Source: Channa striata
Taxonomy: Eukaryota > Chordata > Actinopteri > Anabantiformes > Channidae
Direction: 5' to 3'
DNA: 64,000 nt
Assembly (NCBI GenBank): GCA_033026295.1
Contig: CM065170.1
Span: 8,007,540 to 8,071,539, forward strand
The first letter of the stretch is position 1. Every line of letters begins with the position of its first letter. A program made the translations under genes and the position numbers. A model generated the notes under the pieces. The model searched no databases. It was not told where the DNA came from and was given only the letters and a program-made list of their open reading frames with translations. Shown piece after piece: positions 36,302 through 50,121 of the stretch.

Positions 36302-36810
36302 GTGAGTCTTTGTGCTGTGCCAGAGGTGACTGAGAACGTGGAGTAAGATCGCTAACGGAAAAAAAAAAAAAACAACAACTCTGTTTTATTTGTCAGGTGT
36401 GAAAAAAGTTAAATAAAGAGAGCTAGATAATTTTCACACAACAAAGTCTCCCATGCAATATACAGGGCTATTCATCTAGGTCCGAGCTAAGTCCTTATAT
36501 GCGTATTACTTAAAGTTAATAGAAATTTAATTATATCATGTGACTTTACATATATATTATCACTTAGACTATGATATTATTTATAAACTGTAATGCTATT
36601 TTGAACTAATTATGTGTAACAACCAAAGTGGAAGTCTAAGGATCGAGTCATTACTTTGGATCTAAACTATGATCTAGCTGGATTATACGGCGTGTTTTCT
36701 AAGGCATGTCTATTTGTCGTAAGAAGAAACTGAAAGGTTAATAGTGTTGACTCACACCTGGAGATGAGGTGCTCCGGTCTGACAGTCACTCTTTCTTTCA
36801 GAGCATGCAC

Positions 36811-36811
<1 letters not shown>

Positions 36812-36867
<56 letters not shown>
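36812..36867. repeat. (CA)28 microsatellite
   Basis: Longest pure CA run in the window, inside the inferred lin28b 3'UTR. As sense RNA it would be (UG)n. Confidence 0.98.
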
Positions 36868-36869
<2 letters not shown>

Positions 36870-37547
36870 GTGCTCGCTCTTTGACAATCAGTTGGTCCAG
36901 TCTATTTCATGTACGAGAGAGGTATGTAGTGGGTGTTTCAAGGTTGTAGGTAATGTGTTTAAGCAGCTCGTTGTCTCTTTAAAAGATTCCCGCCGGAATC
37001 CGTGAGGTTTTACTAAAGAGCCAAGGAAAAGAAGCCAGAGAAGCCAAGCTAAAAATCCTGTGGGTGTGGATTATCGCTTAAGGGGGTCACAAGCCTTTAA
37101 AAGTCTTCCCCTAATCCTTCTTCAAATGAGCTACCATGTGTGCTAAAAGGATGCATCACGATGTTTTCAGAATGATTAGGCCTACGGGATATTAATTTGT
37201 GGCATTAGACTGTCGACATCTGTCAAAGAAAAACTATTCAAAATGGCCAACACGTAGGTCCACGGGGGCGGGGGGGGAGGACAAAAAAAAAAGAAGAAGT
37301 CAGACCGAGATTCACACCGTGTTGTTTCACTCTGAGCTGCACTGATTGAAACAGGAAAAATAGTCATTGCCTGCAGTCACCATTCCAGCGGTGGTTGCCA
37401 TAGCTGCACCAGATGACTGCAAGTCAGTCACACACATTCACACACGCCTGTACCCCATTGATCGTTGCCATAGCTGCGCTGGTTAGAAAAAAAAAACGAT
37501 AAAAACTAAAGTAAAGAAATTAAGACCTCCCATTTGTGTCACAGGTG

Positions 37548-37555
37548 TGAGGTAG
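37548..37555 (-). promoter_or_regulatory. lin28b: let-7 8-mer target site, lin28b 3'UTR
   Basis: The sense strand reads ctacctca, a full 8-mer seed match for let-7, 90 nt after the stop. LIN28 mRNAs are classic let-7 targets, forming a double-negative loop. Confidence 0.65.
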
Positions 37556-37644
37556 ATGAGGGGGTGTTCGGGTATCCTTGATTGAAGGGAGACATTAGGG
37601 GCGGGGGGGGTTAGTGGTGAAAGGTTCACCTCTAGTGGCTGTTT

Positions 37645-37963
37645 TCAGGATTTCTTCCACCTCTGGGTACGGGGGCCGCGGTGTAGTTGTGGCTCCTCGG
37701 GTGAGGGGGAGGAGCCCTCCAGGGGAGATGATCCAGAGCGTTCCCCCCCCTCCTCCTCTGGGGGACAGAGGTACGGCCCGGTCCCTGGGCTGGAGGCCGA
37801 GGTAGACGCATGTTGGTCCTGAGAGCCTGAGGTGGGCGCCAGCGCCTTGTGGGGACACTGAGCCACCATGTGCGTGATGCTCTGGCAGTAGTGGCATTTC
37901 TTTGGCTGGGGGGGCAGGCCACACTCCTTGGCATGGTGATCCAGGCCTCCACAGTTATAACAG
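37645..37963 (-). CDS. lin28b: lin28b exon 4, tandem CCHC zinc knuckles and C-terminal tail
   Basis: 319 nt, phase 2 start, ending TGA at 37647-37645. Encodes CYNCGGLDHHAKEC and CHYCQSITHMVAQC, the two knuckles that bind the GGAG motif of pre-let-7 loops, joined by LPPQPKK. The tail is Pro/Ser/Glu-rich and ends in a short basic segment, like the mammalian protein's KRKK end. Confidence 0.97.
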
Positions 37964-40900
37964 CTGCAGGACACAGAGGAAACAGGAAGGGAAAAGCAGA
38001 ATAGGACGATGAGGACAAAACTTCTCCACATTAATTGTTTGTTAATCAATAAAATGACAGAAGTGATAGTTTGACATTATAATTCTGATAAAAATTAATT
38101 TCACAGCAATCTCATTCAATTCTAGTACGGTGGAGCTGAACTAGCTGCTCTAACTGAGATTTACCAGTAGATGGGGGTATGACACATGATATTTCTCTGC
38201 AGCACTATGTGCCATGCCAACAAAACACTGTCTTATTACATTTGACAAGAAGTACAAGGGAGCTGAAAGAGCAGCGGTAAAAATGCAAAGGCACGGCTGG
38301 CTGAGATTTATCCTGCCAAGATTCCCGAAATTATTTTGCCTTGATTTGTGCTGAAAGAAGTGGCCAAACAAACTCACGTGATCTTCACAGAGGAGCTGAG
38401 AGCAGAGAGGCAACACTTTGTGAAATAATGTTTCATTATTTCATGATTTAAAATGTCTATTTGTTTGATTTGCCCATTTACACGCCAAATAAATACATGC
38501 ACATGTGTCTGTCAGCAAACTGCTACGACACAATGAAAATCATTACAGCTGAGTTTTTCATTGGAACAAGGAAGTATTTAGTACTTAAATATATTTACAT
38601 TTACATGTTTAAACACATAAATGTTAAGGGGCATGTATTCATGTTTGCAACAAATCAGTTCATTCAAGGAAAAAAACAGTTTTATATATATATTCTATAT
38701 AAATTATTATTTTTTATTTCTTTAATTGAATTTAAAATGCACAGATAGACATAAAACACATTAACCTACCTAAGAATTTCCAAAATGTTATTTAAAAATT
38801 TTTGCTACATTAAAAGATCATTTAAAGTGGAGATGTAACTAAAATAAAACTGTTTTAATAGCATTAAATAATGCGATTGGAAGCTGTAATTTCAACTTAT
38901 AATTCGATAAAGTTCAGCATTTACAGAAAACAGAACCAATTCAGAAACACTTTTACATTTTCATCAGCCACGAAACTTGTGCATTAAAGAGACACACAGA
39001 CAAGTGTTTGTGCACAAGTTGTCCTGTCTAAAGCTAATTTCATCATTCAAGATTAAATATTATGTTCATATCAACTATTTAAAAGAGATTTCTAGTAGTT
39101 TTAAAATTGAAAAATCACATTATTTATATACTGGAAGCTTTCGTGCAGGACACTTATTTTTTATGTATTCTTTCTGTTTTTTTGGGCTAAATGAGCCCAG
39201 GAAATCCAGAACCATTTGGTGAATTTTCTTTACCAACCAGCCATAAAGACCTTGCCCTTCTAATAATGTCTGTCTCCACAAGATATTAATTTTTCAACGC
39301 GTAGTGTAACATGGAACACCTTGAGACAGCTGTGATCTCATGAGGAGCACTTGTCCTGAAAATGGACCTACACAACGGCTGCTTGCGTGACAAAGTGGCC
39401 AGCAGGGGTCAGAGCAGGAGCCGAGGCTTTCACAAAGACCCACATGACATCACACACATCTACCTGCCGTCTCTGAATCCAACACCACCTCGCCACCACC
39501 TCAAGTAAAAGACGGAGACACTTGACCTAACGCCGAATCAATTATTCCAAATAAACTGAATTATTCAGCTGTGTAAAACAATGAGGGAGACTTTTCTCCC
39601 CGATCGCGTTTCCCCCTTTTACGGCAGCCACCTTCTAACACCCTGACAAAAACTGGATGGCGTGGGGTTATGCCAGCAACGTGAAGCATATCGGGACTGG
39701 ACTTTTGAATACAAAAAGCGTAGCCCTGTAGTCATGTGACGGCTTCCTACAGCAGATACAAGCACACACTCAGCTCTGCCTGGCAGGGTTTGCTATACAT
39801 CAAACGAAGGCATTCTCTGACAGCAGGAGGACGGGGAACGTTGCAGCCTAGTCTGCCTAAACCGCCAGGCGTTTTCAAGCAGCTCCATATGGCTTGCTCT
39901 GACAGATTTCAGCAAAGCACCCTTCAGCATTTTACTGAGGACAAAACAATTGATTGAGCTGCTGCCGCATAGAGATGCATATAAGCTAAATCCATTCCGC
40001 CGCTAACGCCGTCTCTAATGTAAAAGCTGGCAAATTGATTTAAAATAGTGGCTATGGCAGGCAAAGAGCTCCATTCAATTCCTTATTATGGTTCACAATA
40101 ACCATAGCAACAGGCATGTACTCGGGCAGATTGAATAGGTTTAATCTATAATATCAGGCGACTCCGAAACAGCTCGCTGCGGTGAGATCTACACGTAACA
40201 TGCAGATGGGTGACGAATTGAAGAAGAAAAATCCACATAGTGCTTCCCAGGGAGGCGTGAGACCACCACATGGTGCCAGAACAGCTTCAGTGCACCTTGG
40301 CATTGATTCTACGAGTGCGTGGAAATCTACTCGGAGGACGGAAACACCGTTCTTCCTAAAGATGTTCCCTCAGTTGTCGGTTCGAATTGTGAGCTGGCGT
40401 ACGATTCGTTATCATGCTCATTAACCGTTTAGTGCCGTCAGGAAAGCGGCGTTTCACCGCAGAATAAAGGTGTCTGCTCAGAACAACCTCGTATCGACTT
40501 GCAGCGACCCTTCCCTCTAAGGGGACGGACGCGGATCCGAACCGTGACCCCGACAGTACAACCGAGCCCCAGAATGTCCCCGCAGTGAGGGTCGAGCATT
40601 AAGGCCCGTATCACGCTCTCGTTGTAGGCTGCACGTGCCCCCGAACGCTCAGATGAGTCATCCTTCACCATATTCTCGAGGAGTGGGCGAGTGCACAAGT
40701 GTCATACATTAACACCTTACTAGGACACTTCATGATGGTTTTTCTTTCGCTTTCACCCGCCTGTATGTCTCCTCCTACTACAACAACCCCGTAAATGCTC
40801 TGCTGCTAAAAACCATCCGTTCTTATTTACAGGATTCTTAACCCTGATGACACTCACCGGTCTCCCTTTGGTTTGCGTTTCTGGAGCGGAACCTTCCCTT

Positions 40901-43900
40901 TGGGTCTCCTCTCACTGCCTGCGCACGGTCCCCCGCCAGGTCCGGTCACCCGCAGGGACTCCAAGCCCTTGGAGGACTTCTTATAGGTGAACTCCACCTG
41001 CTCGCCCTCCTTTAAACTGCGGAAGCCCTCCATCACCAGTTTGCTCTGTAGGGAGAGAAAAAAGCAATTATCCATCCCTCAAGTGGAAGATTCTTTGAAG
41101 GAAAACGTCTACAACACACAGGGGGGATGCATTTAAGTCATGTGTGGTCATTATTAAGTAAGTTGGTGCTTTATTTTTAGTATCCCAGCAAACATTTAAT
41201 ACGCAATTGATTAATGAGAAGACACAAACTCATAAAAACAACATTAAATCCAGCTGGTGGTATTAATGTTGTGGTGAACGGGTCGGCCCCATACGCAGCA
41301 AGCTGCGACGCACGTCGATCGCGGCTATCGCTAAATTTTTCCCGTAATAACTCCTGTTCACTCAATCCACTGCAACACGAAAACCAGCAGGTGGAAATAA
41401 TGTTGTGGCCGACTGCTGTAAAATGAAAGTATTGCATATTTATCAGAATCACTATTTTTATTTTAAACGAGCACAACTTAAAAGTACCGCAGTCATTTAA
41501 AGCTGTTGTAGACTTCCACATGTCCTCGAATGTGGAATCCTTTGAGAGCTCATTAAAGGCCATTCCACAATGTCATTTTTAAAGGCCTTTAATACGCAGT
41601 GGCATTGCGATGTGTTTTACCTTGACTGCTGGGCATTTTTTAACCTCATTTATGGCACTAATTTCCGCGAATTGTTTACACATCACGGTCTTCGACACGT
41701 GAGTGAAAGAACAGACTCAATTTAGTTCTTCATTTTGCATGAAAAGTCTAAAAAAATTATTGTTCTCATAAACGTCGAACAGTCGCCGGTGATATTATCA
41801 GGTGTGTGAACAAACAACTGTCTAATCAAAACCTCTAATACCTGTCAACGGGGGATCGACACTTATTAACACCAGGAAGACACTCCCTGAGCACAGAAAG
41901 ACTTCGTTTCGAAAACGGCCTGTTGTCTGTATGTGGTGTGCACCAACTGCTTTGACAGTAGGCACAGAGCGTCCCTGCTATATGCTCCACCGCCTTTATC
42001 TACTTTTTGCACCACTTCCTATTCCCTCTGCAGCGAGAAAAGACAAGAGTGTTGCACCCGTGCAATCCTTTTTCTCTCAGCACACCCACCATCCGTCTTA
42101 TCTACATGATCGGAATTATTGACTTAGTTAGTACGTAACCACTGGACAATGATTTATGTCTCGTTGATGGCACAGGACGGACAGCAGATAGACGCCGTAT
42201 CTGTGACCTTCATCAGTCGCAGCAAGCCCCGTGGATCTCGGCGTAGGTAAAGCACACACCCACATGAGCCTGCAGTGTGCAGAGCAAAGCTACTACCTAC
42301 AGTACTATACATCGAGGCCTATAAATAACACACGGGCGATCTGTAAATTCCGCGCCTGCTGTAGGGACAGATGTGTAGGAGACAGAGGAAGAGAGAAGAA
42401 CACACAATAACAAGAAATCTATAGAGGAAGGGGAGTAAATGTGCTCAGCTGCATATTTTTCCTGTAACACCCGTGTCATATCGTCTGCATCTACAGGAAG
42501 TTAAAGGTGCTCTATAAGTTTTCTCCTCTTCTATATGTAAATTAAGAAACAGTGACAAATGTATGAATCAGTGAGGAGAGGGAAACTATGGATTAATTAC
42601 AAAGTAAGAAATAAGTTTGAACTTGCTGCACTAAAATGAATATCTGCCTGACTATGATTTAGAAAATAAAATAGAAAAATAAAAGTTGAAGGCTACAGTA
42701 AAATAGGAATAATATTAGAGTGAATAAATCTTAAAAGGTGTTTACAGGTTTCTGGGTGAAAAAACAGTAGTTTAAACTGTTTTTCAAATTGAAAACCATC
42801 ATATGAAAACCCAGTTTTTAGAAATAGTTTTTTAAAAAGAGGAATAATATGACATAGTCTAAATAAAACAATTATTTAAAAATGTATTAGTAAAAAGCAA
42901 ATTAAAAATTCAGTAACCAAGTTGCCTGGCTGACATTTTATAACACACTGTCCAAGCAAAATGATTCACAATTCTTCCTGAAAACCTTTTAATCACAATT
43001 AAGTAAATAAAACCAACTATCATCAGAAAGTATAAATGTAAAATAAGCAAATCCTTTTCAAATGCAAGAGCTTTTAGGAATATAATTTAAAACTAGAACT
43101 GTCTGGGCCATGGAATATACACACTTTACTGAATTACAAACAGATATGGACGTGTATTTAACTTGTTTTAATACATTTTAAAGTAAGGACTTTATTTAGT
43201 GTGTGTGTGTGTGTGTTTTTATTTTTTGAGACACACTTTTTTAGTTTAATCCCCAAAAAACTTTCCCACAGAAGAGCTCTGCAAAATTCCAGATTTCTTT
43301 GAAACTATTCTTACTGGTTGATTACACGAATATTAAAAAAAATACATTTCCACAATTACTAAGAAATGGAACTCACTGCTATTAATATATTTATGGCAAG
43401 TAAATAGCTAAAAAATAATTCATTTGATTCTCTCTCAGACGCACTTCCTTTGCTCTCCCTGCAGTTACTGAGGGCTACAGTCAAGGCCACTTGGCTTCCC
43501 GTCGATCGCTGATGGACGAGTCGTCCATTTTGGGTGTTCAGATATTGGATTTGGCTTTGAGGAAAGGACGGGGATCAGGGGATGGAAATGAGTGAAGGCA
43601 AAGACTTTGCACAGCAGATGTAAGCGGGGAAATAAAACAGAAGGGACGATGAGGTGAGTCACAAACTGAGCTTGTAGCTTCGTGCGACAAATAAGGGTCG
43701 ATCACAAGTGTCTGTGCTGCAAAAGCAACAAATTCTGAGATTTAGATGAATAAATTACAAATGTATGCACACAAGCTGCTAGCACATGCAAACACCAAAT
43801 CTGGCTTTTTATTTATATCTAACAACACGGATAAACCTGAAGCAGTTTGCGCACTGAATTTAAAGCACCAACTGATTTTATGAATACCACCATAAAATCC

Positions 43901-45420
43901 ATCGCATCCACTTAAAGACATTCCTGCAGCAAATATAAAGAAAGAAAGACATAAAAATGTGCACCCATCCCCCACAAACACAATCTAATGACAAATAATC
44001 ATCCGCTGGTCTCTAGAGCATTTGCTGCATGAGCCCTTCCTCTTCCTCTCCTGTCTTCAAACCACAGGCGGCTTGTTTCTCCAGGTCAAAGTTGAATAGT
44101 TTGTCTCAGCATCCTACACCCTCCTCAACCCCCTCAATGCCCACAATGCACCACACAACCTCTTTTGTTCTGTATAAATGCAGGAAAACACACACACACA
44201 CAGATCTCCTCCATGTAGGAGCTGGTATCACACACATGCCTTCATGCTTGCTGCTTGCAACAGCTCAGTTATGAAAATGTAGTACGTGCATTAACAAATG
44301 TGTGCATGCATCAATGTGTGCGGGGGAAAAAAAAAAAAAAACATCTCAAATCTGAACCTGTAACCCAAGCCCTCTCCTCTCGAGTGACCTGGCGGGTGTT
44401 CTGACCCGTTTCAGTTTACGTACAGAGGTCAGGAAAGGGCACGGCCAGGGAGAGGGAACAAGCAAACATCAGAGAAAGGGAGCGAGAGCGAGAGCACAAA
44501 ATGGAGGAGTGGCCTGAAGCAGGGGGGTGGTAGATGAGGGACTTTAGAGGAGTAGGAAGGGGGTTGATGGAAATGCCTCCAGCACATTTGGTTCAGCTCC
44601 AGTGGAGGAGCAACTCCTGATCAGTGCTCGGACTTGGGGGCAGCTCAGAAACAAAACCCCCATTTGATCAGGTGCTCCACAGGTCGACGGCGGAAATATG
44701 GTCGTCTGTGGTATAAGCATCCCAAACACCCCCCCCCGCACAACCGGAGGACCACATCAGCTATTGGTGCTTTAACTCCGCCGGCAGCTGCTTTGATAGT
44801 GTGAAACCTGAAGAAACTGATCTGACAAAATGGACACCAACATACTCTAAAATGGCACGATTATGCTTACAAGCTTCCTTATATGTAATAAATATCTTCC
44901 TATATCTACACGCGTGTGACTGTGTGTGTGTGTGTGTGTGTGTGTGTGGGAAGGAGCCAGCGATCAATATGAACTCCAACATCCTGGATAGAAATAGCCC
45001 TCCTTTTCATCAGCCGGGTCCTCGTCATCGCCAGGCCCAGCAATCAATACAGGAAGCTGTAATGTGAGGGGATGGGGAAGTGGAGAGAGGAGACCCACCA
45101 TCCTACACCAGCCCCTCTCTCTCTCTCTCTCCGTGGCAACCACTGGCTATGGAATGGCTAATTATGGGATGCTTTAAATCAGAGGTGGCCCACGCGGAGC
45201 CACGCACTGGATCATTCTCGTATTAGGTGGAAAGGGGGCGTGTGAGGGAGATGGCGGTCACCATGTGGCGTGGTGCCATTAAGCAGCTTTTTACACACAG
45301 GAAATCCTAAATGGACAAAGCTGGGCCAGATCAGCTCTGATGGACATAACCCAACAGGACGCATATAAACCAAAGAAGAAAGAGAGGAGAGAGGGAATGA
45401 GAGAAAGCTGCATGAAGGGG

Positions 45421-45452
<32 letters not shown>

Positions 45453-47332
45453 AAGCGCTGGACAAAACCACCAACAGAGCCGCTCTCATGATGCTGACAC
45501 CACAGCCCTCCTCAACACGTTGTCATTAGTGGCCCTGACCCTTGAACCCTGCCCAACCCCCATCAAACGTTTAAAAGCCTTCGTACTTCCCCTGCCTCAA
45601 ATTAACAACATCCAACACCCCCGATTATGACTGGGGCAAATATTTGATCTGGGGGAGGAAGCACTAGATCATCTCGCTACTTTTATCAGCCGAGGAGAGG
45701 AAATTAACCTCGCGGAGGTGACTAGTGATAAAGCACACAGCCTGCTAATCACTGCGCCCATTCCCAGCAGAACCACTCCGACAAAGTATGCAGGGATTTT
45801 TTTTTTTTTACATATAGACATTTTAGGATTTGCTTTACAATTTATTACATTTTTGGCCACAATATAAAATACTTTCACAACAATAGATAGTACACTTTTT
45901 TTAAATATGGAGTATGTGGCTTGAAATAAAATTACTTGATTGATTTTGATTGACGGGGAAAGCAAAGCAGCAGCTTCTGCAGATAAAGCTTCATTGTTTA
46001 CAGTGGATTTATTTCTGTTTATCTTCAGTTATCTTTTCTTAATTACAGCATTGATATTAGGACTTTAATGTAAGCAAAACATGGTTTCTTGTTATTCACG
46101 GTATCTTTTCATAATATCTTCTCGTTATCTGAATTCGATTGTTAGTCAAAATGTGTTTCTTTAAACAAAACTTATAATACAAGAAATATATCATCTTAAT
46201 TTTCAAACCTATTACCAAAGTTTTTTTAATGCTGTTTGAGCCTAAATAAATGTCTTTAAAGAAAACTAACATTTAAAAGTTAATGTTACACATGCTTTGA
46301 CATTTATTTTCTTGTCTTTTAAAATGTATTTTTATGTTTTCATGATGAAGTGATTGGTTAATGAATCAAGTTTATTGTTTTTGTATTTTAATAATTTCCT
46401 TATTGTTATGGATTCTTTGCATCTAGCAGCCCTGTTAACCCTGCAACCTTTACTAATTTTACCTTAAATTTATTTTGTTGTTCGTGCTTCTGTGTATGTT
46501 CACTTATAGCCTAAAAACTTTTATGTATTTTAAGCTTTTCTTCGTTACATATAACAGTAAATTTTTGGACAAAGAATTTTGAAAAAGAAAGAATTTTTCA
46601 TCCAACAGTCTAATAAGTTACACTGTAAATTTCAGACTATTTTCTAGCTAAAAAATGAAACTAATCTTTCAAGTGTAGAAAAAACTAATCTTTTCAAAAA
46701 GTGTTTTATTAAATACTCTTTGCATTTGCCTAGTTGTTTTTGTTGAATGTTTGAGCCTTTTATTTTTTTTTATTTTTTTAAATGAAATAAATTAAAGGTG
46801 AGACTTGCAAACATATTAAATTTTACCAACATGACCGGCTGAGCTGGACTCAACACATTCTCTTTTATATTTCAGGTAAACTGCGACTTCTTTTAGTCCT
46901 TCTCTGTTTTCCAGTCCACCACCTTTTCCAATTCTATCTCAGCTGTATGTGGCCAGCTCCTCAAACGGAAGTCACATGACTAGTCTTTCTTCTTCTTTTG
47001 CGTGTTTTGCTGTGCGGTGAAGAAGGGTGGGTTGGTAAAGAGAAGGAGGGTGGGGATAGTGTGGCTGCAGGAGAAACAAAGCCTGATACTGGCTATCTGG
47101 AGGCAGCGATGGGTGGGGCCTGCATGCCAAACGGTGACACGGACCAGAGGTTAATCTCACTAGGGGCCCACTTTAACCTCACGACACAAAACACACACAC
47201 ACACACACACTAACTTGTGCGTGTGCATGCACACACAAAGACACACACACACACACTCAAAATATGAAACATCTCCAAATGGTTCACATGTAGACATTAA
47301 CAGCTCGGCAGTTAAGAGCAGAAAGTAAAAAC

Positions 47333-47363
<31 letters not shown>

Positions 47364-47761
47364 ACGCGCACAGGGGCTCCACAAATTGAACACACACTTT
47401 GGAGGTTTCAGGAGAATAGCAGTAGCAGCAGCAGCAGCAGCAAACTGTTCAACATTTCAAACTGATTACCGACAAAGGGCAAGCAACCCCCCACCTCACC
47501 GCCACACACCCTTTTACCCCACCCAGTCCTCCTGTCGTTTTGTCTTTAAAGAAATTCCTCTTTTTTAAAGAATGCCCGAGGAGAGAGCACCTCCCCGTGT
47601 CCCAGCAGGAGCTGACACATATGCACATACACAGTTACACACAGAAAAACACACTCGGTCCAGGTAGTCGAGGAGCTGATAAAACAGAGATAATCAAATG
47701 GCCAGTGTGTACAGTCACTAAGCAGAGTGTTGTGGTGGGGGGAAGAAGCTTAATCACGCTG

Positions 47762-47799
<38 letters not shown>

Positions 47800-50083
47800 C
47801 TTCTAAAGGGAAGTGATCAGATAAGAGCACTGATGAAGAGGCCTCCCAGGAAGAGAACTCGTGGTCGGGCGGGGACTGGCCGGTGACTCAAACACACACA
47901 CACTCTCTCTCTCTCTCTCTCTCGCCCACCCTCTCTTGCCTCCTGTTCCTCCACTCACTTGTCTTTTTCCAACCTCTCACTCATGTTTTCCTGCTCAGCC
48001 ACCACCAGCACACCCACCATCACCCCTCACCCACACTTATTTTTCCCACATCCCTCCACTTTCCCTCTCCTAGGAAAACTCCTCCTCCCCCCTTTTCTCC
48101 TGTCCTCATGCTCCCTCTTCCCCACCTCATCGTTGCCTAACTGCTGCCTCTCTCTCATCATGCATTTGGGGTCAACGTACAGGAATAAATCTTCAGCCCA
48201 TCCACGTTTTTTTTTTTTTTTTTTTTTTTTTTGCATTAACTGACAGCTTTGTCATAAAAGTCTGGTCTTTATGCTGATCTTTTTTCTAGGATATCACTGA
48301 TTACAAATGTTGATTTTGTTGCAATCAGTTCAGATCCTTTATGTACAGCTGCTGCAACTGGTTGATTCATTGATTAGGTAATCAACAGACAACTAATCAG
48401 TAACTATTTTCATAATTAAACAGTAAGTTTTTGTTATTTTTCAAGCAGAAATGCTAAACCTTTGCTAGACTCTGATTCTCAATTTTTAAGATTAGAAGAT
48501 TTTTATTAGTCATTTAAATTTGTTAGAGAAATACCTAAAGCTATTTAACAATCTGCCTGGGCTGTGGGGAATTAGAATATAATAATAATAATAATAATAA
48601 CAACAATAATGAAAGTGTTTTCTATGATCTGGCATTTTATGGACACAATAAATTATAATTTAGCAAAAACAACAGCTGAATAACCAAATGCAAAAAGTTC
48701 CAGCCCCACTTGTAGGGCTGAAATATTCATTCTTTTATCATTTTTACTCTCCCATAAAATCTACTTTTCAAACACTGTCCAGTCCACAAATATTATTAAT
48801 ATGTCCAAATGGCTCCAGGCTTTCAGCAGAGAGACACAGAGGGAGGAACAGTCAGACAAAATGAGTGACTGATTTAATGAGAGTGTACAGATGAATGCAA
48901 ATGCAGGGAAGGGCGGTTGTTTTGCATTCAGTATGACAACGTGATTATGAATGCATATTGTCTGCTCTTTGTGCTGAATGACAGTTGTATTATTGTAAAC
49001 ACCTAGCTAGATGCACTGGAAGGAATGCACTGGTGTAAACATATGATTCAGTGTATGCATGTCAATTAATCTATATGGTATTTTAATAATAATTAGCGTG
49101 TTTTGAAATAGTCTGTAAAATTGCACGCTGGTGAAGACAACCATCATCTATTGCAGGAACTGACAGTTACCCATAGCATCCTCATATCTACACCTTTATT
49201 AACAAAATACTGACATGCCTTAGAACAATATTCCCATACATGGCTCCCATAGGTTACAAAATGCTGAGACACATAACGTTTATTTGACTTATGCTCAGCT
49301 CTTTAGGCTCCTTCCCTCCTGCTGCCCGGATTCACTACTGAAACATCTCTGGCCAGCAGGGAAATCAGGAGCCGGGCGTATGCAGATATAGATGCAGTGC
49401 ATTTACAGCCACAGTATGAAAGTATTAATCAAAAAAACTCATGATGCAATGCCATGACGTGCACGTTTCCACTCGATTTCATGTATTCGCAGCCGTGCTC
49501 GTCAACTGAAACCTGTGTTCACATGCATCCAAAGGCTGACAGAAATTTCAATGTACATTAATTTATGTAAACTTGATGTGGTGCAAATCAGTGCCATATA
49601 GCAAAAATGATCACGCTCTTTAAACGTATTTTTGTTCTGCATTGTCAGCTTAATTAAGTATAATAAATAACTAATCATTACCAATAAACAAATAACTTTA
49701 TCATTGTCCAGCTCAACAGCAGATCTGCTATGAGAAAACTATAAATCCCAGCTGAAGAAGAATTATGAATTGATCATTTAATTTTGAAAATATGGTGCAG
49801 TGAGTGAAAAAAAAAACAGCGCAGTTTTCAAAACCTAATTTCACTCTGTAAATTGCCCCACAGTGTACAACACAGGTACAGGAAATTTGTTCTGCAAATC
49901 GAGCCAAACTCAGAGCAACTTTTAACAAAACTCACACGACCAAAGTTAAATGTCTTCAAGGAGAAAATAAACGAATGCCTCCATATTTCTGTACTCGTAG
50001 TTCGCCTGCAATGATTGCAGCCATCTTTCTCTTTATTCACTACTACATCACTGCTGACATCTGACCCCTGAAGTGCCCCCTCG

Positions 50084-50121
<38 letters not shown>

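Larger units (their letters stand above)
34050..37644 (-). other. lin28b: lin28b 3'UTR (extent inferred)
   Basis: The sense strand after the stop contains let-7 sites (37548-37555, 35240-35246, 35010-35017), a miR-125/lin-4 site (35372-35379), a miR-30 site (35026-35033) and a miR-9 site (35726-35733). All are microRNAs reported to repress LIN28 genes, which argues that this 2.6-kb stretch is transcribed as 3'UTR. A minus-strand AATAAA at 34079-34074 is a plausible end. A CpG-rich patch at 36035-36301 and a (CA)28 run at 36812-36867 interrupt it, so a shorter UTR is possible. Confidence 0.5.

Noticed and set aside
37621..37634. CTCF-type motif near the lin28b stop (ccactagaggtg on minus)
   Set aside because: It breaks the invariant GGC of the core; too weak.
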